Below, in pieces: positions 8,347 through 17,358 of a DNA stretch of 64,000 bases. Source of the DNA: Flavobacterium sp. SH_e (GTDB lineage Bacteria > Bacteroidota > Bacteroidia > Flavobacteriales > Flavobacteriaceae); NCBI RefSeq assembly GCF_025717045.1, contig NZ_JAOVZN010000008.1, positions 533,519-597,518 of the forward strand, written 5' to 3'. The first letter of the stretch is position 1. Every line of letters begins with the position of its first letter. Position numbers and translations under genes: made by a program. The notes below the pieces were generated by a model, which had not been told where the DNA came from, ran no database searches, and worked only from the letters and a program-made list of their open reading frames with translations.

Positions 8347-10782
8347 ATGAAAGTCAGTAAACAATTCGTCCTGAAAAGTATTTTCACACTACTATTTTGC
8401 CTTTCATTTGGCTTAACTTCAAAAATATCTGCTCAGGCAGATCCGCAGAAAGTAACAAAAGAGAATTTCCATGGTGTCATCGAACTTGACATTAGAAATT
8501 CAAAACCAGACTGGAAACCCTACACCAAAAAAGCAGCTCCAGAAGGTGCGCCAAACGTATTGTTTATCTTATACGACGACACGGGACAGGCTGCCTGGTC
8601 TCCTTATGGAGGAGCCATCAACATGCCAACACTACAAAAATTAGCAGACAATGGTATTACCTACACCCAATGGCACACTACAGCGTTATGTTCGCCAACT
8701 CGTTCTACTCTATTAACCGGTCGTAACCACCACTTAAATGGTATGGCATCCATCACCGAAACGACAGATGGTTATCCTGGAGCAAACGGACAAATCCCAG
8801 CTCAGTGTGCTACTATTGGTCAAGTATTACAACAAGCAGGATGGAGTACTTTCTGGATTGGAAAAAACCACAACGTACCTGAACAAGACGTTTCTTCTGG
8901 AGGCTCCAAAGCACAATGGCCAACCCAAATGGGCTTTGACCGCTATTATGGATTCATAGGAGGCGAAACCAACCAATGGTATCCTGATTTAATAGAAGAC
9001 AACCACTTTATTGAGGCACCTTACACTCCTGAAGAGGGGTACCACTTATCTAAAGATTTAGCCGATAAAGCCATTGAATATATCAAAGACCAAAAAGCCA
9101 CCAACCCTTCTAAACCATGGTATATGTGGTATTGTCCTGGAGCGAACCATGCACCACACCATGCACCAGAAGAGTACATTGCTAAATACAAAGGAAAATT
9201 TGATGCTGGTTACGATGCCTATCGCGAATGGGTATTACCTCGCATGATTGCTAAAGGAATTGTGCCTAAAGGAACTAAAAACACCGATTTCAATTTCTTA
9301 CCTCCTAATATTGCTAATCCTGGTGATTATGTAAAACCTTGGAATAAACTAAGTGCTGATGAGAAAAAATTATTCTCAAAACTAGCTGAAGTTTATGCCG
9401 GTTTCTCCGAATACACTGATGCTCAAGTAGGACGTGTTATTGAGTATTTAGAAAAAACAGGTCAGTTAGAAAACACTGTAGTTCTTTACGCAGCCGATAA
9501 TGGTGCTTCTGGCGAAGGTTCTCCTTCTGGATCTGTAAACGAAAACAAATTCTTTAATGGTTATCCTGATGAATTATCTGAAAATTTAAAATATTTGGAT
9601 AAACTAGGAGGCCCAGATACTTACGAGCATTATCCTACTGGATGGGCTGCGGCTTTCTCTGCTCCTTACAAAATGTTTAAACGTTACAGTAATTATGCAG
9701 GAGGAACTTGTGATGCATTAGTAATTTCATGGCCAAAAGGAATTAAAGCCAGAGGCGAAATCCGTAATCAATACCACCATTCTACTGACATTGTACCTAC
9801 AATTTTAGACATCTGTGGTTTAGAAATGCCTACTAAATATAATGGCGTAGATCAATATCCATTATCTGGAGTTTCAATGAAATATTCGTTTGATGCTAAA
9901 CCAGATGCTCCTACTCAAAAACACATACAGTACTATACAATGTTGGGGACTCGTGCCATTTGGAAAGACGGTTGGAAAGCAGTTGCTGTACACGTACCAC
10001 TTACGGGTAAAAGCAACTTTGACAAAGACGAATGGGAATTGTACAATGTAGATGTGGACAGAGCCGAGTCAAACAATTTGGCTAAAAAGAACCCTGACAA
10101 ATTAAAAGAACTTAAAGATGCTTGGTTTGAAGAAGCGAATAAAAATTTAGTCTTACCTCTAGACGACCGTTCTCCTATGGAATTATTAAGCACGGAACGT
10201 CCTTCTCAAGAAAAACCAAAAACTCGTTACATTTACTATCCTGGAACTGCTGCCGTACCAGAAGGTGTAGCAGTAAACGTACGTGGTCGTTCATACAAAA
10301 TTGTAGGCGATGTAGATATTAAATCGGGAGCTTCAGGAGTAGTTTTTGCTCACGGATCTCGCTTTGGAGGACACTCTTTATTCATCAAAGACAATAAATT
10401 ATACTATGTATATAATTTCTTAGGAATTCAGCCAGAACAAACTTTTGTTTCATCGGCTACCTTAACTCCTGGTAAACATGCCTTAGGATTTGAGTTTGTA
10501 AGAGAAAGCACCGGTAAAAACGGAGAACAAATTGGTACAGGTCATTTATACATTGACGGCAAAGAAGTGGCCAAAGGCCCTATGAAAACACAACCCGGTA
10601 AATTTACACTTTCTGGTGATGGTCTTTGTGTAGGATTCGATAGTGGCGACGCTGTAAGTCATCAATATAAATCACCAGGCACTTTTAAAGGTGGAGAAAT
10701 CTTAGGTGTTGGTGTTGATATTAGCGAACAAAGCTATGAAGACCTTAACAAAGAAGCTTTAAGAATTATGAAAAGCGAATAG
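8347..10782 (+). CDS. Exported Cys-type sulfatase (arylsulfatase)
   Basis: Hydrolyses sulfate esters; the substrate cannot be read from sequence. The 811-residue protein has a signal peptide ending near ISAQA (residue 30). Core motifs are the metal-binding YDDTG (Asp77/78), the formylglycine site LCSPTRSTLLTG with Cys115 to be converted to formylglycine, IGKNHN (Lys173/His175), and YAADNG (Asp384/Asn385). These fit the large AtsA-like S1 group. After about residue 640 an extra beta-rich C-terminal region follows, longer than in simple arylsulfatases. A formylglycine-generating enzyme is encoded at 13872, which would supply the maturation. A strong terminator follows at 10802-10850, so downstream genes probably have their own promoter. 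Confidence 0.93.
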   Translation: MKVSKQFVLKSIFTLLFCLSFGLTSKISAQADPQKVTKENFHGVIELDIRNSKPDWKPYTKKAAPEGAPNVLFILYDDTGQAAWSPYGGAINMPTLQKLADNGITYTQWHTTALCSPTRSTLLTGRNHHLNGMASITETTDGYPGANGQIPAQCATIGQVLQQAGWSTFWIGKNHNVPEQDVSSGGSKAQWPTQMGFDRYYGFIGGETNQWYPDLIEDNHFIEAPYTPEEGYHLSKDLADKAIEYIKDQKATNPSKPWYMWYCPGANHAPHHAPEEYIAKYKGKFDAGYDAYREWVLPRMIAKGIVPKGTKNTDFNFLPPNIANPGDYVKPWNKLSADEKKLFSKLAEVYAGFSEYTDAQVGRVIEYLEKTGQLENTVVLYAADNGASGEGSPSGSVNENKFFNGYPDELSENLKYLDKLGGPDTYEHYPTGWAAAFSAPYKMFKRYSNYAGGTCDALVISWPKGIKARGEIRNQYHHSTDIVPTILDICGLEMPTKYNGVDQYPLSGVSMKYSFDAKPDAPTQKHIQYYTMLGTRAIWKDGWKAVAVHVPLTGKSNFDKDEWELYNVDVDRAESNNLAKKNPDKLKELKDAWFEEANKNLVLPLDDRSPMELLSTERPSQEKPKTRYIYYPGTAAVPEGVAVNVRGRSYKIVGDVDIKSGASGVVFAHGSRFGGHSLFIKDNKLYYVYNFLGIQPEQTFVSSATLTPGKHALGFEFVRESTGKNGEQIGTGHLYIDGKEVAKGPMKTQPGKFTLSGDGLCVGFDSGDAVSHQYKSPGTFKGGEILGVGVDISEQSYEDLNKEALRIMKSE

Positions 10783-10801
10783 TCTATAGAAAAACAAAAT
10801 T

Positions 10802-10850
10802 AAAAGAGGTATTTATATACTAAAAAAAGTAAATAAAATACCTCTTTTTT
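10802..10850 (+). terminator. Rho-independent terminator after the sulfatase
   Basis: A 13-base perfect stem (AAAAGAGGTATTT, 10802-10814, and its complement at 10836-10848) is followed by a T run. Confidence 0.8.
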
Positions 10851-10875
10851 ATTAAAGATTAAAAACTAAATCACA

Positions 10876-11454
10876 ATGACTAGTACAAGCCATCTTAAAA
10901 AAACACTTTTTCTAACAGCCCTTTTGTACTTAATCATTCAAAACAAAATCTCAGCTCAGGAAAACGAAGAAAAAACTTTTCATCCGCATCATCAAATAGG
11001 CATTTCTATCAATCATGCTCATGTTTTTGAAGGTCGTGATGACGAAGGAAATCGAAAAACTTTAACGCTTCCTGCTTGGGGAATTGATTATACGTTTCAG
11101 TTTCATGAAAAATGGGCTATTGGTCTTCATACCGATTTTATAGTGGAAAAATATAAAGTCGAAAAAGTTTATGCTAGCGAAGAAGACAAAGAAACTATAG
11201 AAAGAAGTTATCCTATTGCCCCTGCTCTTATGGGAATTTATAAACCAAACGAACATTGGAGTTTTCTTTTGGGTTTTGGTGGCGAATTTGCGAAAGAAGA
11301 AGATTTTTTCTTAACCCGTGCTGGTGTAGAATATGGTTATGAACTTCCTAAAGGATGGGAAATTTTTGGCACTGCGAGCTACGACTTTAAATGGAATGCA
11401 TACGACAGCTGGGGAATCGGTTTAGGAATTGCGAAGAACTTTGGAGGAAGATAA
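10876..11454 (+). CDS. Small outer-membrane beta-barrel-like protein
   Basis: A 192-residue protein with a signal peptide ending near KISAQ. The mature part alternates hydrophobic and polar residues with aromatic girdles and Gly turns (WAIGLHTDFIVEKYKV, GWEIFGTASYDFKW, SWGIGLGIAKNFGG), as in small eight-strand barrels. It ends with a short barrel-like strand and GGR rather than a C-terminal Phe. It sits 19 bases upstream of the porin gene, so the two are probably co-transcribed. No family name can be given with confidence. Confidence 0.7.
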   Translation: MTSTSHLKKTLFLTALLYLIIQNKISAQENEEKTFHPHHQIGISINHAHVFEGRDDEGNRKTLTLPAWGIDYTFQFHEKWAIGLHTDFIVEKYKVEKVYASEEDKETIERSYPIAPALMGIYKPNEHWSFLLGFGGEFAKEEDFFLTRAGVEYGYELPKGWEIFGTASYDFKWNAYDSWGIGLGIAKNFGGR

Positions 11455-11473
11455 ACATTTTTAAAAACCAATT

Positions 11474-12706
11474 ATGCACCTATATAAAACAAATAAAACT
11501 GTTTCTATTTTGAAGGTTATCTTGACATCCTTGATGCTGTTAGTTGGTTTTAATGGAATGGCACAGCTCGAAAAAGAAAAAGATACTGCTAAAATAATGA
11601 CTGTTCGCTATGGAGATAAAGGATTTGAGTTGCGTACAAAAGATAATAAATTCCTGTTTCAATTGCATAGCCGACTCCAATTTCGTTTCTCTACACCATA
11701 CGATACAGATCCTCTAACTTATGATGACTACAGCCAAGATGCTAAAACAACTTTCAAAATAAATCGTGCCAGGTTAAAAATTGGCGGTCATGCTTTTGAA
11801 CCTTGGTTAAAATATTATTGGGAATACGAATTAAGTCAGTCCAATCTACTTGATTTTAGGCTTATGATCGAAAAATGGGACTTTCTGAGTTTTAAAGTTG
11901 GACAATGGAAAACAGAATTTACACGTGAACGCTTCATTAGTAGTGGTGAACAGCAAATGGTAGAACGATCTCTCATTAATCGACCTTTTACAGTTGATAG
12001 ACAATTGGGTGTTGAAATCTATGGACATTTGAAAGGCGCTGGAATTGCCGACTTTAATTATTGGGCTGCAGCCTTGACAGGAACGGGACGCGGAAGCACT
12101 TCTAATGACGATAATCATTTAATGTATTTTGGAAGAGCACAATGGAATTTTTTAGGTAGATTTCTTGATTTTGAAGGTTGCGATTTAGAATTTCACGAAA
12201 AACCAACTCCAATTATTGCTTTCTCAGCTATAACCAACCGAAGCCCATATACCCGATTTTCGCAAGCTGGTGGAGGCTCTTTGGACGGATTCGAAGATGG
12301 TTTACCAGGTCAATATAGAGTCAATCAATGGAATTTGGAAACTGCTTTTATGTATCGTGGTTTTTCTTGGCAAAGCGAATGGCACACTAAAGAAATCATC
12401 GACAAATACAATAACAATGATTTGACTGTAATGAAGGGGTATTATATCCAAGCTGGGTATTTCTTTCACAATGTTTTTGAGTGGTGGCCCAAACACTTAG
12501 AAATGGCTGGCCGTCATGCAGCATACAGACCTGACAATTCTATAAGAGAAAACAGACAGGATGAGTCTACATTGGCTTTCAACTGGTTCTTCAAAGGACA
12601 CAAAAACAAACTGACTTCAGAGGTAAGTTACTTTAGCTTTCAAGACAAAACATTGCCATTACAACAAGGGTGGCGATTTAGAATTCAATGGGATATCTCA
12701 TTATAG
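11474..12706 (+). CDS. OprO/OprP-like phosphate-selective porin family protein
   Basis: A 410-residue outer-membrane protein with a signal peptide (cleavage near FNGMAQ). The segments RYGDKGFELRTKDNKFLFQLHSRLQFRF and FKINRARLKIGGHAFEPWLKYYWEYELSQ are characteristic of the porin O/P family, as is the C-terminal QQGWRFRIQWDISL strand. The family forms anion-selective trimeric channels. In this locus, beside a sulfatase and its activating enzyme, passage of sulfate or of small sulfated compounds is a reasonable inference, but selectivity cannot be judged from the sequence alone. Confidence 0.85.
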   Translation: MHLYKTNKTVSILKVILTSLMLLVGFNGMAQLEKEKDTAKIMTVRYGDKGFELRTKDNKFLFQLHSRLQFRFSTPYDTDPLTYDDYSQDAKTTFKINRARLKIGGHAFEPWLKYYWEYELSQSNLLDFRLMIEKWDFLSFKVGQWKTEFTRERFISSGEQQMVERSLINRPFTVDRQLGVEIYGHLKGAGIADFNYWAAALTGTGRGSTSNDDNHLMYFGRAQWNFLGRFLDFEGCDLEFHEKPTPIIAFSAITNRSPYTRFSQAGGGSLDGFEDGLPGQYRVNQWNLETAFMYRGFSWQSEWHTKEIIDKYNNNDLTVMKGYYIQAGYFFHNVFEWWPKHLEMAGRHAAYRPDNSIRENRQDESTLAFNWFFKGHKNKLTSEVSYFSFQDKTLPLQQGWRFRIQWDISL

Positions 12707-12778
12707 CTTAAACTTTTAGTTCATTAACATAAATCAAGCCTTTTTTTTCATAACTTTAAATCACCTAAATTACTGAAT

Positions 12779-13768
12779 ATGAAAAACATATCGAAAACAG
12801 TAAAAAACCCTGCACTATTACTGTGCGTAATTGGAATTTTCTTCTTTATTTCAGCTGATGCCTTAGCGCAACGTCATCGAGCTGGAGGCGGTGGAGGAAT
12901 GAATAGAGCTGGAGGTGCAACGCATACCAGACAAGCAAGACCTGCTACTCAATCTAGACCAAATGTGACTAGACCAGCTGCAACCACTAAGCCAGCGGCG
13001 ACCAGACCAGGAGCAAATAACTCTGGAACTAAAATAAATAGGCCTTCAAACAATTCTAACAGAAATAATACTGTAAATAGAAACAATACCGTAAATAGAA
13101 ATAATACAGTTAACAAAAATAATGTTGGCAACAGAAACACCAACATAAGCGGAAATACCGTTAATAGAAACAGGAATAACGTCAATATAAATGTAAATAA
13201 TAGTGTTCATGTTCGTAACAATCGTAACACAGTTGTTAGACCTGGACCTCGACCATATGTGCGTCCTCCTTATGTTTATGGCGGTTACAGATACAATTGT
13301 TACCATCCTTACTATCCACGTCCGTATACGCCATTTTACTGGGGACCAGTTTGGCATCCTTGGGGATTTTTTGTCGCTACTTTAGCCGTTACGGCAATCG
13401 TCGTTAGTGTAGAAAGCACGCAGTATCATTACGATCAGGGAGTTTGGTACACCTCAACAAGCGGCGGTTATACAGCAGTTCCTGCACCAGTTGGCGGAAC
13501 GGTAAATAATATTCCTAGCGGAGCAGAAACAGTAAATACCGGAACGGTAAATAATTATTATTACGGAGGAACGTATTATGAAAAAGATGGTGGAAAATAT
13601 ACTGTAGTTGCTCCTACAGCGGGAACAATTGTGGAGAAATTGCCTGAAGGCGGAGAAGAAGTCACAATAGGCGATGCTAAATATGTAAAATTTGGAGAAA
13701 CCTATTATCAGCCTGTGCAAATTGACGGAAAAGATAAGTATGAGGTAGTTTCAGTTGAGAAAGAATAA
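12779..13768 (+). CDS. DUF6515-type secreted protein with Asn-rich repeats
   Basis: A 329-residue exported protein with a signal peptide ending near DALAQ. Residues about 30-90 are rich in Gly, Arg, Thr and Pro; about 90-150 form an Asn/Arg-rich segment with the six-residue unit NRNNTV repeated three times, encoded by 18-base DNA repeats at 13058-13111. A Pro/Tyr-rich stretch, one hydrophobic helix (FFVATLAVTAIVVSV) and then two modules with PxGxxVxxxPxGxExV and YYYGGTYY follow. The tail resembles the DUF6515 family by that pattern. The function is unknown; it looks like a cell-surface or envelope protein. Confidence 0.75.
   Translation: MKNISKTVKNPALLLCVIGIFFFISADALAQRHRAGGGGGMNRAGGATHTRQARPATQSRPNVTRPAATTKPAATRPGANNSGTKINRPSNNSNRNNTVNRNNTVNRNNTVNKNNVGNRNTNISGNTVNRNRNNVNINVNNSVHVRNNRNTVVRPGPRPYVRPPYVYGGYRYNCYHPYYPRPYTPFYWGPVWHPWGFFVATLAVTAIVVSVESTQYHYDQGVWYTSTSGGYTAVPAPVGGTVNNIPSGAETVNTGTVNNYYYGGTYYEKDGGKYTVVAPTAGTIVEKLPEGGEEVTIGDAKYVKFGETYYQPVQIDGKDKYEVVSVEKE
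13058..13111 (+). repeat. Three 18-base tandem repeats coding for NRNNTV
   Basis: Three consecutive 18-base units (13058-13075, 13076-13093, 13094-13111) of the form AAyAGAAAyAATACnGTn encode NRNNTV. A degenerate fourth unit (NKNNV) follows. Such in-frame repeats can change copy number without breaking the gene. Confidence 0.8.
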
Positions 13769-13871
13769 TATAATTTTATTAATTCTATAAAATTACTATA
13801 ATTTTAAAACTTATTTTGTCTAATTTTATATCCGCTATTGACAACCATTATAAGCTCAAAAATAATAAACC

Positions 13872-15002
13872 ATGAAAAACAAAACCTTTTGGATTTTTGC
13901 GTTACTTACATTATCCATTATTTCAATTGCTTACAGCTATACCAGATTTGCATTTAAAGAAGAAAAAACGGTCGCAGAATGTCATGAAGTTCCAAGCAAC
14001 GTAGAATCAGAATTTAAACCGACTATAGAAAATAAATTCAAACCAACAGAAAAAGCGCCAAAAGGCATGGTTTGGATTCCTGGCGGTGAATTTTCTATGG
14101 GAAGCAATGTTGAAGATGAAAGTCTGTGCAGTATTAAAGGTGTAACAAAAGATGCAGCTCCAATTCACAGAGTGTATGTAGATGGTTATTATATGGATGA
14201 AACCGAAGTAACTAATGAAGAATTCGCAAAATTTGTAAAAGCGACTGGTTATGTTACTGTTGCTGAACAAAAACCAACAAAAGAAGAATTTCCAACGGCA
14301 AACGAGGAAGATTTAGTAACAGGTTCTGTAGTCTTCACTCCTACACCATCTGCAGTTAATTTGAATAATTTTCTGCAATGGTGGCGTTATGAGCCAGGTG
14401 CTGATTGGAGACATCCTGAAGGCCCACAAAGCACCATTAAAGGAAAAGAAAAATATCCAGTAGTACATGTTGTCTACGAAGATGCAGCGGCTTACGCGAA
14501 ATGGGCTGGCAAAAGACTTCCGACAGAAGCAGAATGGGAATTTGCAGCACGCGGGGGGAAAACTGGAAATTTATACGCTTGGGGGAATGACTTAAAACCT
14601 AAAGGTAAATTTCAAGCAAATATTTACCAAGGACATTTCCCAATAAAAGATGGTGATACTGGCGAAGACGGATTTAAAGGAATCGCTCCAACAAGACAAT
14701 ATGCTCCAAACGCATATGGTTTGTATGATATGGCTGGAAATGTTTGGGAATGGGTAAACGATTGGTATAGCGTAGATTATTACAAATCATTGGCTGAAAG
14801 CGGTCAGATAGCTAAAAATCCGCAAGGACCAAGCGCTTATTACGATCCTAATGATCCTTCTGAAGTAAAACGCGTTCACCGTGGCGGTTCATTTTTATGC
14901 ACTGACCAATATTGCACTCGATACATGGTGGGAACAAGAGGAAAAGGCGAAATCAGATCTGCCGCCAATCACGTTGGTTTTAGATGCGTAAAAAGCAAAT
15001 AA
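13872..15002 (+). CDS. Formylglycine-generating enzyme (SUMF1/FGE family), exported
   Basis: Oxidises the sulfatase active-site Cys to formylglycine using oxygen and copper. The 376-residue protein starts with a hydrophobic segment (WIFALLTLSIISIAYSYT) that is either a signal peptide or a membrane anchor. The FGE fold shows GMVWIPGGEFSMGSN, VYVDGYYMDETEVTNEEFAKF, RLPTEAEWEFAARGG, YDMAGNVWEWVNDW and the C-terminal RGGSF...GFRC signature. Cys343 and Cys348 (CTDQYC) match the spacing of the two catalytic cysteines of human FGE, so this looks like an active enzyme and not one of the inactive homologues such as GldK/GldJ. It lies 3 kb downstream of a Cys-type sulfatase. A terminator follows at 15020. 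Confidence 0.92.
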   Translation: MKNKTFWIFALLTLSIISIAYSYTRFAFKEEKTVAECHEVPSNVESEFKPTIENKFKPTEKAPKGMVWIPGGEFSMGSNVEDESLCSIKGVTKDAAPIHRVYVDGYYMDETEVTNEEFAKFVKATGYVTVAEQKPTKEEFPTANEEDLVTGSVVFTPTPSAVNLNNFLQWWRYEPGADWRHPEGPQSTIKGKEKYPVVHVVYEDAAAYAKWAGKRLPTEAEWEFAARGGKTGNLYAWGNDLKPKGKFQANIYQGHFPIKDGDTGEDGFKGIAPTRQYAPNAYGLYDMAGNVWEWVNDWYSVDYYKSLAESGQIAKNPQGPSAYYDPNDPSEVKRVHRGGSFLCTDQYCTRYMVGTRGKGEIRSAANHVGFRCVKSK

Positions 15003-15019
15003 CAAACTTAAAATACCAG

Positions 15020-15049
15020 AAAGGGATTCAATTTAGAATCCCTTTTTTT
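15020..15049 (+). terminator. Rho-independent terminator after the FGE gene
   Basis: A 10-base perfect stem AAAGGGATTC with loop AATTTA is followed by seven T residues. Confidence 0.88.
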
Positions 15050-15097
15050 ATTAATTCAGATATTAGGAAGCTAAATTTTACAGCAGAAAAATTTTTC

Positions 15098-15105
15098 TAT
15101 ATTTG
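15098..15105 (+). promoter_or_regulatory. Candidate -7 box for pepT
   Basis: TATATTTG matches TAnnTTTG and lies 16 bases before the pepT ATG, implying a very short 5' leader. Confidence 0.6.
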
Positions 15106-15121
15106 CTAAAAATTCAAAAAA

Positions 15122-16399
15122 ATGCAACATATCATAGATCGCTTTATCAGTTATGTAACAATTGACACTGAATCGGATCCAAATTCACAAACAACTCCAA
15201 GCACACAAAAACAATGGAATCTTGCCAATAAACTAGTTGACGAACTAAAAGCAATTGGTCTTGAAGATGTAACTATAGATGACAAAGCCTACATCATGGC
15301 TACGCTTCCTAGCAATGTTGATCATGAAGTGCCAACAATAGGTTTTGTTTCTCATTTTGATACTTCGCCAGATTTTAGCGGAGCAAATGTAAAGCCACAA
15401 ATCGTTGAAAACTACGACGGAAAAGATATCGTTTTGAATGCTGAGAAAAACATTGTTTTATCTCCAGATTACTTCAAAGATTTATTATTATATAAAGGTC
15501 AAACCATCATTACAACCGACGGAACGACTTTGTTAGGTGCCGATGATAAAGCTGGAATTACTGAAATTGTTTCGGCAATGGAATATCTTATTCAGCATCC
15601 AGAAATTAAACACGGAAAAATCAGAATTGGTTTTACTCCAGACGAAGAAATTGGTCGCGGTGCGCATCATTTTGATGTGGAAAAATTCGGAGCGCAATGG
15701 GCTTACACTATGGATGGAAGCCAAATTGGTGAATTAGAATATGAAAATTTTAATGCAGCTGGTGCTAAAATCACTTTCAAAGGAAAAAGCGTTCATCCGG
15801 GTTACGCAAAAGGAAAAATGATTAATTCTATGCTTTTGGCAAATGATTTTATCAACGAACTTCCAAAAGGAGAAACTCCTCAAGAAACTAGAGGTTACGA
15901 AGGTTTTTTCCATGTGCACCACATAAAAGGAAATATTGAAGAAACCGTTTTAGAACTAATTATCCGTGATCACAACAGAAAGAAATTTGAAAAACGTAAA
16001 GAATTGATTCATAAACTGGCGAAACAATTCAATAAAAAATTCGCGAAGAAATTTGGTGAGGATATTGTAATTGCAGAAGTTAAAGACCAATATTACAATA
16101 TGAAAGAAAAAGTTCTTCCAGTAAAACATATTGTTGATATTGCCGAAAAAGCAATGAGAGAATTAAATATCAAACCAATCATAAAACCAATTCGTGGCGG
16201 TACAGACGGTTCTCAATTATCATTTATGGGATTGCCTTGTCCGAACATTTTTGCAGGTGGACATAATTTCCACGGAAAATACGAATATGTTCCTGCAGAA
16301 AGCATTCAAAAGGCAACCGATGTTATTGTAAAAATTGCTGAATTGACAGCTATTCCTGGAATTTTTGACGCACCAGAAAAATCTAAGAAAAGAAAATAA
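15122..16399 (+). CDS. pepT: Peptidase T (tripeptide aminopeptidase)
   Basis: A cytoplasmic zinc aminopeptidase of family M20 that removes N-terminal residues from tripeptides. The 425 residues include the metal-binding segments VSHFDTSPD, TTLLGADDKAGITE, FTPDEEIGRGAHHFD, the dimerisation-domain segment KGKSVHPGYAKGKM, and C-terminal GGTDGSQLSFMGLPCPNIFAGGHNFHGKYE. All are intact, and the length is slightly above the usual ~410 because of a Lys-rich tail. The stop overlaps the next start by one base (TAATG). Confidence 0.96.
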   Translation: MQHIIDRFISYVTIDTESDPNSQTTPSTQKQWNLANKLVDELKAIGLEDVTIDDKAYIMATLPSNVDHEVPTIGFVSHFDTSPDFSGANVKPQIVENYDGKDIVLNAEKNIVLSPDYFKDLLLYKGQTIITTDGTTLLGADDKAGITEIVSAMEYLIQHPEIKHGKIRIGFTPDEEIGRGAHHFDVEKFGAQWAYTMDGSQIGELEYENFNAAGAKITFKGKSVHPGYAKGKMINSMLLANDFINELPKGETPQETRGYEGFFHVHHIKGNIEETVLELIIRDHNRKKFEKRKELIHKLAKQFNKKFAKKFGEDIVIAEVKDQYYNMKEKVLPVKHIVDIAEKAMRELNIKPIIKPIRGGTDGSQLSFMGLPCPNIFAGGHNFHGKYEYVPAESIQKATDVIVKIAELTAIPGIFDAPEKSKKRK

Positions 16400-16986
16400 T
16401 GGAATCAAATTCTGAAAATAAAGGCATGTGGAAATATGGCGCACAATGGGAAGAAGAATTAATTCTTCTTAAAGCCATTATTGACAAAACAGAATTGACT
16501 GAAACTACAAAATGGGGAGGTCCAGTTTTTGTTTACGAAAAGAAAAATGTTGTCGGAATTGGAGGATTTAAAGATTATTTTGCTTTGTGGTTTTTTAATG
16601 GAGTTTTCTTAAAAGATGAAAAAAAGAAACTTATAAATGCTCAAGAAGAAGTAACCAAATCTTTGCGTCAATGGCGATTTTTTTCAAAAGAAGAAATAAA
16701 CGAAACGGTTATTTTGGAATACATAAAAGAAGCTATTGAAAATGAAAAGCAAGGAAAAGTTATTAAACCTGCAAAAAAGGAAGCAATAGTTTCAGAACTT
16801 CTAAATGCAGAAATGGCTAAAAACCCAGATTTGAAATCTGCTTTCGAAAAGTTTTCTCCGTATAAACAATATGAGTTTTTAGAATACATTGAATCTGCTA
16901 AACAGGAAAAAACTAAGATATCAAGGATCGAAAAAGTGGTTCCGATGATTTTAGCAAATGTTGGGCTGAATGATAAATACAGGTAA
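16399..16986 (+). CDS. YdeI/DUF1801 family protein
   Basis: A 195-residue cytoplasmic protein. The N-terminal two thirds has the DUF1801 pattern: ETTKWGGPVFVYEKKNVVGIGGFKDYFALWFFNGV followed by a Lys-rich segment and SLRQWRF. The C-terminal 60 residues (FEKFSPYKQYEFLEYIESAKQEKTKISRIEKVV) form the YdeI-type helical tail. The family is widespread and related to frataxin-like folds, with no agreed function. It is coupled to pepT by a one-base stop-start overlap. A strong hairpin terminator follows at 17029. Confidence 0.85.
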   Translation: MESNSENKGMWKYGAQWEEELILLKAIIDKTELTETTKWGGPVFVYEKKNVVGIGGFKDYFALWFFNGVFLKDEKKKLINAQEEVTKSLRQWRFFSKEEINETVILEYIKEAIENEKQGKVIKPAKKEAIVSELLNAEMAKNPDLKSAFEKFSPYKQYEFLEYIESAKQEKTKISRIEKVVPMILANVGLNDKYR

Positions 16987-17028
16987 TTTAATTTCAATAT
17001 TTAAATTCCAAATTCCAATCTATACGAG

Positions 17029-17070
17029 ACCTTTGTCAAAGTTTTAAACTTTGACAAAGGTTTTTCTTTT
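17029..17070 (+). terminator. Rho-independent terminator
   Basis: A near-perfect palindrome pairs ACCTTTGTCAAAGTTT (17029-17044) with its complement at 17046-17061 and is followed by T-rich sequence. Confidence 0.8.
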
Positions 17071-17074
17071 TTTG

Positions 17075-17292
17075 TCATCCTGACGAAGGAAGGATCACAC
17101 TAGTAACTCCGCAAAGTATGGGGAAAAATCTTTGTCGATTCATACTTATCATCTTTCTTCATCAGAATAAAAAGATTCCTTCATACAGTTTGTCATTTCG
17201 AGAAACAAGAAATCTCCGCAAGAGACTCTACAAAGATTGGATATACTTTACGGAGTTTCTAGTGTGATTTCTCTCTTCGTTCGAAATGACAA
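17075..17292. repeat. Dispersed repeat with GTCATTTCGA terminal inverted repeats
   Basis: The core at 17193-17290 begins GTCATTTCGA and ends with its exact complement TCGAAATGAC. A second nested pair (AGAAATC and GATTTCT, CTCCG and CGGAG) makes a long imperfect hairpin. The flanking 17075-17100 stretch (GTCATCCTGACGAAGGAAGG) is another widespread Bacteroidota intergenic repeat type. It lies between the convergent YdeI/DUF1801 and yajC genes. No ORF of note. Confidence 0.65.
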
Positions 17293-17300
17293 TACAAGAC

Positions 17301-17339
17301 AAAAAAAAATCCCAAACTCCTATTTGGAATTTGGGATTT
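17301..17339 (-). terminator. Rho-independent terminator after yajC
   Basis: On the minus strand AAATCCCAAATTCC pairs with GGAGTTTGGGATTT and is followed by nine T residues, 20 bases past the yajC stop. Confidence 0.8.
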
Positions 17340-17358
17340 AAATATTGTAATTTAAAAT

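Noticed and set aside
13046..13357. Antisense frames in the Asn-rich region of the DUF6515 gene
   Set aside because: They arise because AAT/AAC-rich codons read as ATT/GTT on the other strand; no start context or conserved motif.
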